From contig CALKEB010000004.1 of assembly GCA_938084845.1 (NCBI GenBank), positions 1 through 64,000 of the forward strand: a stretch of DNA of 64,000 bases, given 5' to 3'. The DNA comes from an uncultured Polaribacter sp. GTDB taxonomy: Bacteria; Bacteroidota; Bacteroidia; Flavobacteriales; Flavobacteriaceae. A program made the translations under genes and the position numbers. Below, piece by piece: positions 8,214-16,784 of the stretch (its first letter is position 1; the number at the start of each line of letters is the position of its first letter). The notes below the pieces were generated by a model. That model was not told the origin of the DNA, made no database searches, and saw only the letters and a list, made by a program, of their open reading frames with translations.

Positions 8214-8879
8214 ATGAAAACATACACATCTATTTTTACAGTCGCTTTATCTTTATGTTTATTTTCTTGTTTGGGTTTTTCTAAAAAAGAATCGAATTCT
8301 GTAGATCAAGAATCAATTGGCAATTACAAGCCCTCTAAAGAGACTAAAGTAGCTTACTTTGCTAGTGGTTGTTTTTGGTGTGTAGAAGCAATATTTGAAA
8401 GTGTAAAAGGCGTAGAGGAAGCCGTTTCTGGTTATGCAGGGGGGCATACAAAAAAACCAACTTACGAAAGTAGTAATACAGGAACAACAGGACATGCAGA
8501 AACTGTTGCTGTGTACTATAATCCAAAGATTGTAAGTTTTGAAACTTTAGTAAAAATCTATTTTGGTTCTCACAATCCAACTACTGTAAATGGACAGCAT
8601 CCAGATTACGGTTCTCAATATAGGTCTATCGCTTTTTATGAAAATGATACTGAAAAAAAGATCATAGACGATATGATTGCTACATTAAATAAAGAAGTTT
8701 ACAATGGAAAAGTAGCTACTGAAGTTGCAAAACTTAAAAAATTCTACAAAGCAGAGGAATACCATCAGGATTTTGAAAAAAGAAATCCAAATCAACCTTA
8801 TGTAAAAGCGGTTTCTATACCTAGATTAAATAAATTTAAAAATAAATTTCCTGAATTACTTAAAGAGGAAAGCCATTAA
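8214..8879 (+). CDS. msrA: Peptide-methionine (S)-S-oxide reductase MsrA, lipoprotein form
   Basis: Reduces methionine-S-sulfoxide in proteins. The catalytic motif GCFWCVEAIFE is present, followed by VSGYAGG, the SSNTGTTGHAE region and the GSQYRS motif. Starting at ATG 8214 the 221-residue protein begins with a lipoprotein signal (MKTYTSIFTVALSLCLFSC), so the enzyme is probably anchored in the envelope and repairs periplasmic proteins. The frame extends to 8136, but that upstream part codes for nothing recognisable and would bury the signal peptide. The reading frame ends 14 bases from the convergent methyltransferase gene. Confidence 0.93.
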   Translation: MKTYTSIFTVALSLCLFSCLGFSKKESNSVDQESIGNYKPSKETKVAYFASGCFWCVEAIFESVKGVEEAVSGYAGGHTKKPTYESSNTGTTGHAETVAVYYNPKIVSFETLVKIYFGSHNPTTVNGQHPDYGSQYRSIAFYENDTEKKIIDDMIATLNKEVYNGKVATEVAKLKKFYKAEEYHQDFEKRNPNQPYVKAVSIPRLNKFKNKFPELLKEESH

Positions 8880-8893
8880 AAATCCATTGGTAA

Positions 8894-9619
8894 TTATTGT
8901 TTGCGAAACACCATACAATGTTGCCAAGGTAAATTAGTTATATTTGTATCGAGCCTAAATCCGGCAGCATTAAATTCTTTAACAGCTTGCTTTTCGCTCA
9001 TTTTGTGAATTTTTTTTATCGGAACAGAATCATCTTCCAAACGATATTCAATCAAATAAATTTTACCTGTATCCTTTAATGCTTTTTTGATGGATAAAAT
9101 AATTTCTTTTGGATAGTTAAATTCATGATATACATCAACCATAAGAATTTTATCAAAAGTATTTTCTGGTAGGTTTACAGATTTTTCATCACCTTGAATT
9201 AATTCAATATTAGTGTGTTTTTCAAACTTTGGATTTTTTAAAATAGCATTCAACATTTCTGGCTGAATGTCTACAGCATACACAAACCCTTTAGTATTTA
9301 AAGGTGCCATTTTAAACACATGATATCCAGAACCAGCACCAATATCTGCAATATTATCGGTAGTTTTAATATTCATGTTTTGAATTAGTGCAGTCGTATT
9401 TTCTTCTTTTTCACGAGAAGAACGTTCCAACCAATTAATGCCTTCATACCCCATCACATAAGCTATTTCTCTGCCTAAATACCATTTACCAATGCCATTA
9501 AAATCGCCTTTTTTGTAAGTGTAACCTATTGAAGAATTGATGTTTTCTTGACTATATAAAGAAAAACTTATGACAAAAATTAGTAAAAACGATAATGTAG
9601 TTTGATGAAAGTTTTTCAT
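8894..9619 (-). CDS. Class I SAM-dependent methyltransferase with signal peptide
   Basis: A 241-residue protein with an apparent Sec signal peptide (about residues 1-23, LSFLLIFVISFSLYSQE) followed by a Rossmann methyltransferase core: motif I IADIGAGSGYH, motif II YAVDIQPEM, then VDVYHEF and IYLIEYR. The substrate is unknown. A signal peptide on a SAM enzyme is odd because S-adenosylmethionine is cytosolic, although predicted exported methyltransferases of this kind do exist. It lies 12 bases downstream of the Cys/Met-type PLP enzyme on the same strand, so an operon and a link to sulfur or methyl metabolism are possible. Confidence 0.82.
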   Translation of the reverse strand: MKNFHQTTLSFLLIFVISFSLYSQENINSSIGYTYKKGDFNGIGKWYLGREIAYVMGYEGINWLERSSREKEENTTALIQNMNIKTTDNIADIGAGSGYHVFKMAPLNTKGFVYAVDIQPEMLNAILKNPKFEKHTNIELIQGDEKSVNLPENTFDKILMVDVYHEFNYPKEIILSIKKALKDTGKIYLIEYRLEDDSVPIKKIHKMSEKQAVKEFNAAGFRLDTNITNLPWQHCMVFRKQ

Positions 9620-9631
9620 ATTAATTGGAAT

Positions 9632-11473
9632 TTATAGAGAGTTTACAAAATCTGTAAATACTTTTTTATGCAATGCAACATCTAAATTTGGCGCTAACGA
9701 TGCACGTACAATATAATCTTTATCACCTTCTTTTGTAGTACCTTGCGTAGAGGTAGCAGGTACCGTCCAATAGCATCCTTTTAATTGCCCATAACTTACA
9801 CAGAATTTACTTTCGTTCGGTATTTCTGTAATCATTAAGTGGATTAATTTTAAATTTAAAGCTCTCTTATAAGTCTCTTTTTCTTCTAAAGTAGCACCTT
9901 TTGTTGGTAAATCTAAAGAGAATACAGAGGGGGTAAATCCTTGTTGTGCTAATGTTTCTGAAACAAAATTAATTTTAGCTTCTGGCAACACTTCTTGAAT
10001 AAAATTCACAAAATCTCTTGTATTTTTATAAGCTTCTAGAATCCTATTGTTCATACTTGGCAACTGCTCAGCAAGAATATCATATTGCTGTTTTGTAGCT
10101 TCATTATCACATAATGTTAAGTGATGCTCAATTTTGTCCATAACAGCCATTGCTTTAGTATTAGAAACACAATAACCAGCAGTACATTTACCTCCACTAG
10201 GAAATTTAGAACCACTAGCATAAGCGATACTTCTGCAAGTAGATAAAATTCTTCCTTCCCCTAAAAATTGATAGTTAGGACAAAAGGTTTGATCTAAAAT
10301 AAAGATAGGATCTATCGCAGTTTCTCCAGAATTGGTATTTCGTTGTTTGGTTAAAACACGTTGTAAATCTTCTAGATTGGGAACTTCTACTCTTGGATTT
10401 GTTGGTATTTCTGCAATAATATAAGGTACTGCATCTTGTTTTGCTACTTCATCTAAAATACGGTTTATACTAGCAACCATATCATTATCACCATCTACAG
10501 GTAAATCGACTACTTCAATATTTTTATCTAGTGCAGCAACTCTTCTTGCTTGGTCGTTTGTACCTCCGTAACAATTTGGAGGAACAATAAATTTTATTGC
10601 TTTATTAGCATGATTTTGTTTGGCATTATCTACCAAACCCATCATAATTGCATATTGAATAGATAAACCACTAGAACCTAATAATGGAGTCGCTGTTGTA
10701 CCTGTAATGTCTTTGATTAAATTTTGGACGATTTTTTTAGATTCATTAGCAATTGCAACCTTTTCGCTAGATGAAATTCCTAAAAATTGATGTAACGCTT
10801 TTAAGGAATTTAAAGGTGTCATAGCAACACTTTCTCTTCTTCTAACATGTTGAATTTCTGAAGTGTACTCTTTATTTCTCTCGCCATTTACCAATAGAAC
10901 ACTTCCTAGATTTGAGTATGCATTTACATAAAAATCTACAGACGAATTTAAATCTAAATTTTTAAAGTCCTCTTTATCAGCTATAAATAGGGTACTTGAA
11001 TTGGTTTGTTGTATTTCACTTTCATCAGCAATGAAGTGTACCGTAAATTGATAACCGTAAACACGTTTCAAGGTTTCAAAATCAATGTTATTAAATTTTG
11101 AGTTTGAAAAATAAATAGCTGTATCTCTTTTTTTCAACAGGTTTTTTCTCAATACCGCTAAAATTGGCATGGTTAAAGAAGAAAAACAGATAACTTTATC
11201 TGGATGCAAATTATTTTGTTTACTCAAAACCCACTCTAAAATACAAGACAAAGGGTGCCCTAAACGAATATAATCATAGGCGGTTGGTAGTTGCCTTAAG
11301 GCTTCTTTATTGACAACATTCTTATGAAATAATGCTTCAAATTGCATTAAAAATTCACTTTTTGCAAAAGACTCATTATAAATATCTAGTCTATGAGTTG
11401 TTAAATTAACCCAATCGTTAGGCATGTTATCAACAACTTGAGCAATAAAATTATTTAATTTTTGATGTGTCAT
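9632..11473 (-). CDS. Cys/Met-metabolism-type PLP-dependent enzyme with long N-terminal extension
   Basis: The C-terminal ~370 residues resemble the cystathionine gamma-synthase fold: a substrate/cofactor region with NCYGGTNDQARR, the FILDQTFCPNY segment with the PLP-binding Asp, and ASGSKFPSGG, in which Lys423 is the likely Schiff-base lysine. At 613 residues it is much longer than the usual ~400, with about 240 extra N-terminal residues I do not recognise. The reaction could be a beta/gamma elimination or replacement on a sulfur amino acid, but the substrate cannot be read from sequence. The gene has its own promoter (11547-11577), a hairpin in the leader, and the exported methyltransferase 12 bases downstream. 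Confidence 0.75.
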   Translation of the reverse strand: MTHQKLNNFIAQVVDNMPNDWVNLTTHRLDIYNESFAKSEFLMQFEALFHKNVVNKEALRQLPTAYDYIRLGHPLSCILEWVLSKQNNLHPDKVICFSSLTMPILAVLRKNLLKKRDTAIYFSNSKFNNIDFETLKRVYGYQFTVHFIADESEIQQTNSSTLFIADKEDFKNLDLNSSVDFYVNAYSNLGSVLLVNGERNKEYTSEIQHVRRRESVAMTPLNSLKALHQFLGISSSEKVAIANESKKIVQNLIKDITGTTATPLLGSSGLSIQYAIMMGLVDNAKQNHANKAIKFIVPPNCYGGTNDQARRVAALDKNIEVVDLPVDGDNDMVASINRILDEVAKQDAVPYIIAEIPTNPRVEVPNLEDLQRVLTKQRNTNSGETAIDPIFILDQTFCPNYQFLGEGRILSTCRSIAYASGSKFPSGGKCTAGYCVSNTKAMAVMDKIEHHLTLCDNEATKQQYDILAEQLPSMNNRILEAYKNTRDFVNFIQEVLPEAKINFVSETLAQQGFTPSVFSLDLPTKGATLEEKETYKRALNLKLIHLMITEIPNESKFCVSYGQLKGCYWTVPATSTQGTTKEGDKDYIVRASLAPNLDVALHKKVFTDFVNSL

Positions 11474-11505
11474 ACGTTTAAAAAGAATCTTAAGAGGGTG
11501 ATATG

Positions 11506-11536
11506 TTTGCTAAACTAGATCATTTGATTTAGCAAA
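11506..11536 (-). promoter_or_regulatory. Dyad/hairpin in the leader of the PLP-enzyme gene
   Basis: TTTGCTAAA (11506-11514) and TTTAGCAAA (11528-11536) are perfect 9-base inverted repeats separated by 13 bases. They lie between the predicted promoter and the start codon at 11473, so they would be in the mRNA leader. This could be a repressor operator or an RNA element. It matches no riboswitch class I recognise. Confidence 0.4.
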
Positions 11537-11546
11537 ATAATTGATG

Positions 11547-11577
11547 CAAAATTATATACTTTGTCGTCGAAAACCAA
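11547..11577 (-). promoter_or_regulatory. Promoter of the PLP enzyme/methyltransferase unit, TTG-N20-TAATTTTG
   Basis: On the minus strand TTG (11577-11575) and TAATTTTG (11554-11547) are spaced by 20 bases. The predicted start leaves a leader of about 65 bases that includes the dyad at 11506-11536. Confidence 0.5.
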
Positions 11578-11586
11578 CCAAAAGAA

Positions 11587-12654
11587 TTACAAATTTAGTA
11601 ATCTTTTAGCAGCGTTAAATGGTGTGGTTTTTCCATTTTTTAAATTCACAATTTCTTTGGTTAACTCCTTGATAATGTAAGGGTTGTTGTAGAAATTATC
11701 TTTTAATTGCTGGTTTATGGTAGAGAGCAACCAATATGTATTTTGCTCATTTCTTTTCTCTGTAAAATAATTGTTGTTTTTGGTGAGTTCAAGATATTCA
11801 CCAATCATTTCATCAACCTTATCAATGTTCAAATTTTTCAACGCGCTTGCAGTTATAACTTTAGGTTGCCATTTGCTTTCTTTTAAAGGATATAAATGCA
11901 ATGCTCTGTTAAATTCCACTTTAGCGATCTTAGCGTTTTTAGCATTATCACCATCAGCTTTATTAATAACAATGGCATCTGCCATTTCTATAATTCCTCT
12001 TTTAATGCCTTGTAATTCGTCTCCTGCACCAGCAAGTTTTAGTAATAAAAAGAAATCTACCATAGAGTGAACTACAGTTTCAGATTGGCCAACTCCTACA
12101 GTTTCAATAATAATAGTATCAAAACCTGCTGCTTCACATAAAATAATAGATTCTCTTGTTTTCTGAGCAACACCACCCAAAGAAGTTCCAGAAGGAGAGG
12201 GTCTAATAAATGCATTTTTATCGGTAACCAATTGCTCCATTCTAGTTTTATCGCCCAAAATAGATCCTTTATTAATAGAACTACTAGGGTCTACCGCTAA
12301 AACAGCAACTTTATGACCTTTTTTTGTGAGATGTTTTCCAAAAGCTTCGATAAAGGTACTTTTACCCACACCAGGAACACCAGTAATACCAATTCTTATA
12401 GCGTTATTTGAAAAAGGTAAACACTTTTCTAAGATTTCATTTGCTTTTTTTTGATGGTTAGCATTCGTACTTTCTACTAAAGTAATTGCCTTGCTTAGAA
12501 ATGTAATGTTTCCTTTTAAAATTTGAGTTACAAATTCATCAACAGCGTTTTTTTTAGCTCTATTGATTTTTATTTTTTCTGCACTAGAAAAGTTAGTGGT
12601 CTCTGGTTTGATAACCCCTTCTTTTTCGTGTAATGCAGATTGTTTTTTATTCAT
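11587..12654 (-). CDS. meaB: Methylmalonyl-CoA mutase-associated GTPase MeaB
   Basis: A G3E-family GTPase that chaperones adenosylcobalamin delivery to, and protection of, methylmalonyl-CoA mutase. The protein (355 residues) shows GITGVPGVGKSTF (P-loop), AVDPSSS, DKTRM, the switch region IIETVGVGQSE and NKADGDN (base recognition). The mutase genes themselves are not in the window. An N-terminal ~25-residue tail is lysine-rich and poorly conserved. It diverges from cysS. Confidence 0.94.
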   Translation of the reverse strand: MNKKQSALHEKEGVIKPETTNFSSAEKIKINRAKKNAVDEFVTQILKGNITFLSKAITLVESTNANHQKKANEILEKCLPFSNNAIRIGITGVPGVGKSTFIEAFGKHLTKKGHKVAVLAVDPSSSINKGSILGDKTRMEQLVTDKNAFIRPSPSGTSLGGVAQKTRESIILCEAAGFDTIIIETVGVGQSETVVHSMVDFFLLLKLAGAGDELQGIKRGIIEMADAIVINKADGDNAKNAKIAKVEFNRALHLYPLKESKWQPKVITASALKNLNIDKVDEMIGEYLELTKNNNYFTEKRNEQNTYWLLSTINQQLKDNFYNNPYIIKELTKEIVNLKNGKTTPFNAAKRLLNL

Positions 12655-12827
12655 TGTAAAAGATAAAATGTAAATTTAAAGATAAAAAAGTAATAATTTT
12701 TGCAACATTGTAAAAAATGCATACCCTCTAAGGTAATCACCTCTTTTAAAAAAACTTCTAATAAATTCCATTTCGCTATTCTTCTTAAAGTGTCTATCTT
12801 TATACCCAATAAATAGTCACGTATTTA

Positions 12828-14306
12828 ATGGAGCTTTATAAAGAAAATCAACTTAGAATATACAATTCTCTTTCTAAAACGAAAGAGGATTTTAAACCCA
12901 TCACAGAAGGTTATGTGGGGATGTATGTTTGTGGACCAACAGTTTACAGCAATGCACATTTAGGTAATGTAAGAACATTTATGTTTTTTGATGTAGTATA
13001 TCGTTACTTACTGCATTTAGGTTATAAAGTTCGCTATGTACGTAATATTACAGATGCGGGTCATTTAGAAAATGATGCAGATGAGGGCGAAGATCGTATT
13101 TCAAAAAAAGCAAGACTAGAAGAAATAGAACCTATGGAGGTTGTGCAGAAATATACTGTAGATTTTCATAATGTGTTAGAAAATTACAATTTTTTACCAC
13201 CTAGTATAGAGCCTACAGCCACTGGCCATATTGTAGAACAAATAGAAATGATTAAGGACATCATTGAAAAAGGTTTTGCGTATGAGGTTAATGGTTCCGT
13301 TTATTTTGATGTGTTAGCTTATAATAAAAAAGAAAATTATGGAATTCTTTCAGGTAGAAAAGTAGAAGACTTAATTCATAATACAAGAACTTTAGATGGG
13401 CAGTCAGATAAGAAAAATCCACAAGATTTTGCCTTATGGAAAAAAGCTGACGAAAGACATATTATGCGTTGGCCTTCCCCTTGGTCTGATGGTTTTCCTG
13501 GTTGGCATTTAGAATGTTCTGTAATGAGTACCAAATATTTAGGAGAAAGTTTTGATATTCATGGAGGGGGAATGGATTTAAAATTTCCACATCACGAATG
13601 TGAAATTGCACAGTCTAAAACTTGTTCTGGAGTAAAACCCGTGAACTATTGGATGCACACAAATATGTTGTTGCTAAATAGTCAAAAAATGGCAAAATCT
13701 ACAGGTAATTTTATTTTACCAAATGAGATTTTAACAGGTGATAATGATATTTTACCAAAAGCATTTTCTGCATCTGTGGTACGTTTCTTTAACATGCAAG
13801 CGAATTATAGAAGCATTTTAGATTTTTCGGGTGATGCTTTAGAAGCCTCAGAAAAAGGGCATTCTAAATTAATGGAAGCGATTTCTTACCTTGAGACAAT
13901 AGAAGCAGGTAGCTCATCTACATTTGATGTCGAAAGTTGGAGAAATGATTGCTATGCAGCAATGAATGATGATTTTAATACACCAATTTTAATAGCTCAA
14001 TTGTTTGAAGCAGTAAAATTAATCAATCAAATCAAAGATGGTAAAGGTGCTTTAACAACAGCAGATTTAATCGTATTTAAAACAACCATAAACGCATTTG
14101 TTTTTGATGTACTAGGTTTAGTAGGGGAAGATGCCCAAGATAATACGGATAAAATAAAAGGTGTTGTAGCGTTATTAATTAAGTTAAGAAAAGAGGCTAG
14201 AGAGAATAAAGATTGGGCTTTATCAGATCAGATAAGAGATGAGCTAATCAATTTAGGAATTCAACTAAAAGATGGTAAAGACGGTACTACTTTTTCTATA
14301 AATTAA
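12828..14306 (+). CDS. cysS: Cysteine--tRNA ligase
   Basis: Class I aminoacyl-tRNA synthetase charging tRNA-Cys. At 492 residues it has the first zinc cysteine in [17 protein letters not shown], the HIGH-equivalent HLGN, the zinc ligands in GWHLECS and HHECE, and a KMAKS version of the KMSKS loop before TGN. It leads a run of yidD, lgt and a small membrane protein on the same strand, with short gaps suggesting cotranscription. The leader has TATCTTTA near 12795, close to but not matching the -7 consensus. Confidence 0.97.
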   Translation: MELYKENQLRIYNSLSKTKEDFKPITEGYVGMYVCGPTVYSNAHLGNVRTFMFFDVVYRYLLHLGYKVRYVRNITDAGHLENDADEGEDRISKKARLEEIEPMEVVQKYTVDFHNVLENYNFLPPSIEPTATGHIVEQIEMIKDIIEKGFAYEVNGSVYFDVLAYNKKENYGILSGRKVEDLIHNTRTLDGQSDKKNPQDFALWKKADERHIMRWPSPWSDGFPGWHLECSVMSTKYLGESFDIHGGGMDLKFPHHECEIAQSKTCSGVKPVNYWMHTNMLLLNSQKMAKSTGNFILPNEILTGDNDILPKAFSASVVRFFNMQANYRSILDFSGDALEASEKGHSKLMEAISYLETIEAGSSSTFDVESWRNDCYAAMNDDFNTPILIAQLFEAVKLINQIKDGKGALTTADLIVFKTTINAFVFDVLGLVGEDAQDNTDKIKGVVALLIKLRKEARENKDWALSDQIRDELINLGIQLKDGKDGTTFSIN

Positions 14307-14346
14307 ATACAATTGAACCTTTTGGTTCTTTACATATATCAAATAA

Positions 14347-14601
14347 TTGAAAAAAATACTTTCATATCCTTTTGTATTGTTGGTTCGTTTTTACCAAACA
14401 GCAATATCACCTTTTACCCCATCTACCTGTAGGTATAGCCCTACTTGTTCTCATTACACTATAGAAGCTTTACAAAAATATGGGTTATTTTCTGGAGGTT
14501 GGTTATCTTTGAAACGTATTTTTAGTTGTCATCCTTGGGGAGGATCAGGTTATGATCCTGTACCAGAGGAAATTAATAGAAATAAGTTTAAAACGAAATA
14601 A
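14347..14601 (+). CDS. yidD: Membrane protein insertion efficiency factor YidD
   Basis: A small membrane-associated protein (84 residues) thought to help YidC-dependent insertion. It shows the family motifs [20 protein letters not shown] and [14 protein letters not shown] with the conserved cysteines. The only suitable start is TTG at 14347, a rare codon that gives the family N-terminus [16 protein letters not shown]. It sits between cysS and lgt. A weak 5-bp hairpin (GAACC-TTTT-GGTTC, 14315-14328) lies just upstream. Confidence 0.93.
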   Translation: MKKILSYPFVLLVRFYQTAISPFTPSTCRYSPTCSHYTIEALQKYGLFSGGWLSLKRIFSCHPWGGSGYDPVPEEINRNKFKTK

Positions 14602-14616
14602 AATTTTAAAGCATTT

Positions 14617-15441
14617 ATGAATTTTTTAGCAATAGAATGGAATCCATCTTTAGGAATTGACTTAGGATTTTTTACTGTTAGGTGGTATAGCTTAATGTTT
14701 GTAGCTTCTTTTTTATTAGGCTTGCATTTTATGAAAAAGATCTTAATAAAAGATGAAATACCTCAAGAAAAATTAGATACTCTTTTTATGTATGTTTTTG
14801 TTTCTATGCTTGTAGGAATGCGTTTAGGAGATGTCTTTTTTTACAGTTGGGATTATTACCAAGATCATTTATTAGAAATTATTATTCCTTTTAAACAAGT
14901 TAATGGTACTTGGAAATTTACTGGGTTTACCGGTTTTGCAAGTCATGGTGCAGCTATCACTATAATACTTGCAATGTATTTTTATGCTAAAAAACATTTA
15001 CAAAAACCTTGGCTATTTATTTTAGACAGACTAGCAATTATGGTAGCTTTAGCAGGGTTTTTTATAAGATCTGGTAATTTTTTTAATTCAGAAATTTACG
15101 GAAAAGCAACAAACTCTGATTTTGGAATTATTTTTAAAGCTAATGGAGAAGACTTTGCGAGGCACCCGACTCAATTGTATGAAGGGTTTAGTTATTTAAT
15201 TCTATTTTTAATCATGTGGTATCTCTATTGGAAAACCGATAAGAAAAATCAAACAGGTTTCCTATTTGGTTTATTTATGGTGGTATTATGGTCACTGCGT
15301 TTTTTTATAGAGTTTTTAAAAGAAGCTCAAGTAGATGGGAGAGAAGATTGGGTATTTAATTCATTAAATACAGGACAAGTTTTAAGTATCCCATTAATTT
15401 TAATAGGTATTTGGTTAATGTTTAGAAAATCTTTAAAATAG
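14617..15441 (+). CDS. lgt: Prolipoprotein diacylglyceryl transferase
   Basis: Inner-membrane enzyme that transfers diacylglyceryl to the lipobox cysteine, the first step of lipoprotein maturation. The protein (274 residues, about seven hydrophobic helices) contains FASHGAA, the signature RSGNFFNSEIYGK and the HPTQLYEG motif near the C-terminal third. It lies 15 bases after yidD. Several lipoproteins that would need it are encoded in this window (msrA product, propeller protein, S41 protease, second DUF4252). Confidence 0.96.
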   Translation: MNFLAIEWNPSLGIDLGFFTVRWYSLMFVASFLLGLHFMKKILIKDEIPQEKLDTLFMYVFVSMLVGMRLGDVFFYSWDYYQDHLLEIIIPFKQVNGTWKFTGFTGFASHGAAITIILAMYFYAKKHLQKPWLFILDRLAIMVALAGFFIRSGNFFNSEIYGKATNSDFGIIFKANGEDFARHPTQLYEGFSYLILFLIMWYLYWKTDKKNQTGFLFGLFMVVLWSLRFFIEFLKEAQVDGREDWVFNSLNTGQVLSIPLILIGIWLMFRKSLK

Positions 15442-15455
15442 GTAATAGTAGCGAT

Positions 15456-15761
15456 ATGAAAAAACTAAAAGAAAGATGGGGTATAGAGAGTAATTGGTCT
15501 ATAGTTGCAATTTTAATAGTATTTGCAATTAATGGTTCTTTTGCTGCTTGGGTAGCCAAACCTATTACAGCTTTTTTAGGATTAAGTCCGGATACTATTT
15601 CTGGTTGGATTTATTGGCCATTACGAATACTTTTAATTTTTCCAATATATCAACTTACCTTACCAATTGTTGGCTGGTTTTTTGGACAGTTTAAATTCTT
15701 TTGGGCTTTTGAAAGAAAGTTTTTAACTAGATTAGGATTGGGTTTTTTATTTAAGCAGTAA
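15456..15761 (+). CDS. Small membrane protein, probably DUF6787
   Basis: A 101-residue protein starting MKKLKERWGIESNWS, with two hydrophobic segments (about residues 17-40 and 50-75) and a basic, aromatic C-terminus (FWAFERKFLTRLG). It resembles the Bacteroidota family I recall as DUF6787, though I am less certain of the number than of its being a real gene. It follows lgt by 14 bases and its last 11 bases overlap the convergent gene at 15751. Confidence 0.7.
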   Translation: MKKLKERWGIESNWSIVAILIVFAINGSFAAWVAKPITAFLGLSPDTISGWIYWPLRILLIFPIYQLTLPIVGWFFGQFKFFWAFERKFLTRLGLGFLFKQ

Positions 15762-16026
15762 CTTCAGCTTCCTTATTTTTATTTTCTTTCTTTATTACGT
15801 AGTTGTATATCCAAATTAGGGTAAAGGTTGGTATCATATTAGAAAAGGGAATTATCTCTTCCAAAAAACTAACAATACCTGCAACTTTACCTAAATTTCC
15901 TTTATACATTCTGGTCATTAGATAACCAGAAAGTGGCGCCCAAATAATATCAAAGGGAAGTAATGTGGCCATACCAATACCGTCAAAAATGATACTTAAA
16001 ATTAATTTTTTATACTTATTGTTCAT
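15751..16026 (-). CDS. Small hydrophobic membrane protein, function unknown
   Basis: A 91-residue protein with hydrophobic stretches around residues 8-32 and 50-75 and a lysine-rich tail (KKENKNKEAEVTA). I do not recognise a characterised family. Its start region (YKKLILSIIFDGIGMATLLP) fits Bacteroidota small membrane proteins. The 3' end overlaps the preceding convergent gene by 11 bases, an arrangement in which both transcripts must be terminated within coding sequence. Confidence 0.65.
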   Translation of the reverse strand: MNNKYKKLILSIIFDGIGMATLLPFDIIWAPLSGYLMTRMYKGNLGKVAGIVSFLEEIIPFSNMIPTFTLIWIYNYVIKKENKNKEAEVTA

Positions 16027-16103
16027 AGTTTACAAAATGATAATTTTTAGCTAAAGATAAATTATATAATAATAGGTATTTATGTTTATAATAACTCAAT
16101 ATA

Positions 16104-16742
16104 ATGGATTTTAATACATTTATAAAGCAACTTGATGATTTAAAGAAGCAAGACTTAGGTGGTTTAGAAGCTCAGTTTAAACTTCCGCCAGAGTTAAGGT
16201 TAGCATATAATCAACAAAAGATTGCTTCAAAAAACCCTAAAAAAGCAGCTGTTTTGGCATTGTTTTATCCAAGTGAATCCACTAACGAAGTATTACTCTT
16301 GTTAACCCAAAGGGCTAGTTATAAAGGAACACATTCATCTCAGATAAGTTTTCCAGGAGGAAAAGTAGAAAAAAATGACAATAGTTTAGCCCAAACAGCC
16401 ATTAGAGAAACATTTGAGGAAGTAGGTATCCGTAAAAATGAGATTCGTATTATTAGAGAAATGACACCTGTGTATATACCTCCAAGTAATTTTTTAGCAA
16501 CTCCATATATGGGGTTTACATTAGCTAGACCTTCGTTTAAAACAAATCATGAAGTCGCCGAAATTATAGAGGTAAACTTAAAAGAATTGCTATCGGAAAA
16601 AAATATTACAACGGTTGCTATGACTACTTCTTATATGAATAAAACAAAGGTTCCTGCCTTTTCAATTCAAAATAAAATTATTTGGGGAGCTACTGCAATG
16701 ATGCTCTCAGAAATTAAAGATTTATTAAAAATGGTCATTTAA
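16104..16742 (+). CDS. Nudix hydrolase, CoA pyrophosphatase type
   Basis: A 212-residue Nudix enzyme. The Nudix box runs from GGKVEKNDNSLAQTAIRE to TFEEVGI, giving the GX5EX7REUXEEXGU pattern. The upstream LLLTQRASYKGTHSSQISFPGG matches the UPF0035/CoA motif that marks NudL-type enzymes, which hydrolyse CoA to 3',5'-ADP and phosphopantetheine. The CoA assignment rests on this motif. It precedes an acyltransferase gene by 42 bases on the same strand. Confidence 0.87.
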   Translation: MDFNTFIKQLDDLKKQDLGGLEAQFKLPPELRLAYNQQKIASKNPKKAAVLALFYPSESTNEVLLLLTQRASYKGTHSSQISFPGGKVEKNDNSLAQTAIRETFEEVGIRKNEIRIIREMTPVYIPPSNFLATPYMGFTLARPSFKTNHEVAEIIEVNLKELLSEKNITTVAMTTSYMNKTKVPAFSIQNKIIWGATAMMLSEIKDLLKMVI

Positions 16743-16784
16743 TGAATTGTTTTGTAGATTTGTCAACTTATAAATTATTTTTTA

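Noticed and set aside
14315-14328. Hairpin GAACC-TTTT-GGTTC between cysS and yidD
   Set aside because: Only a 5-bp stem with no T run. Too weak to be called a terminator inside an apparent operon.
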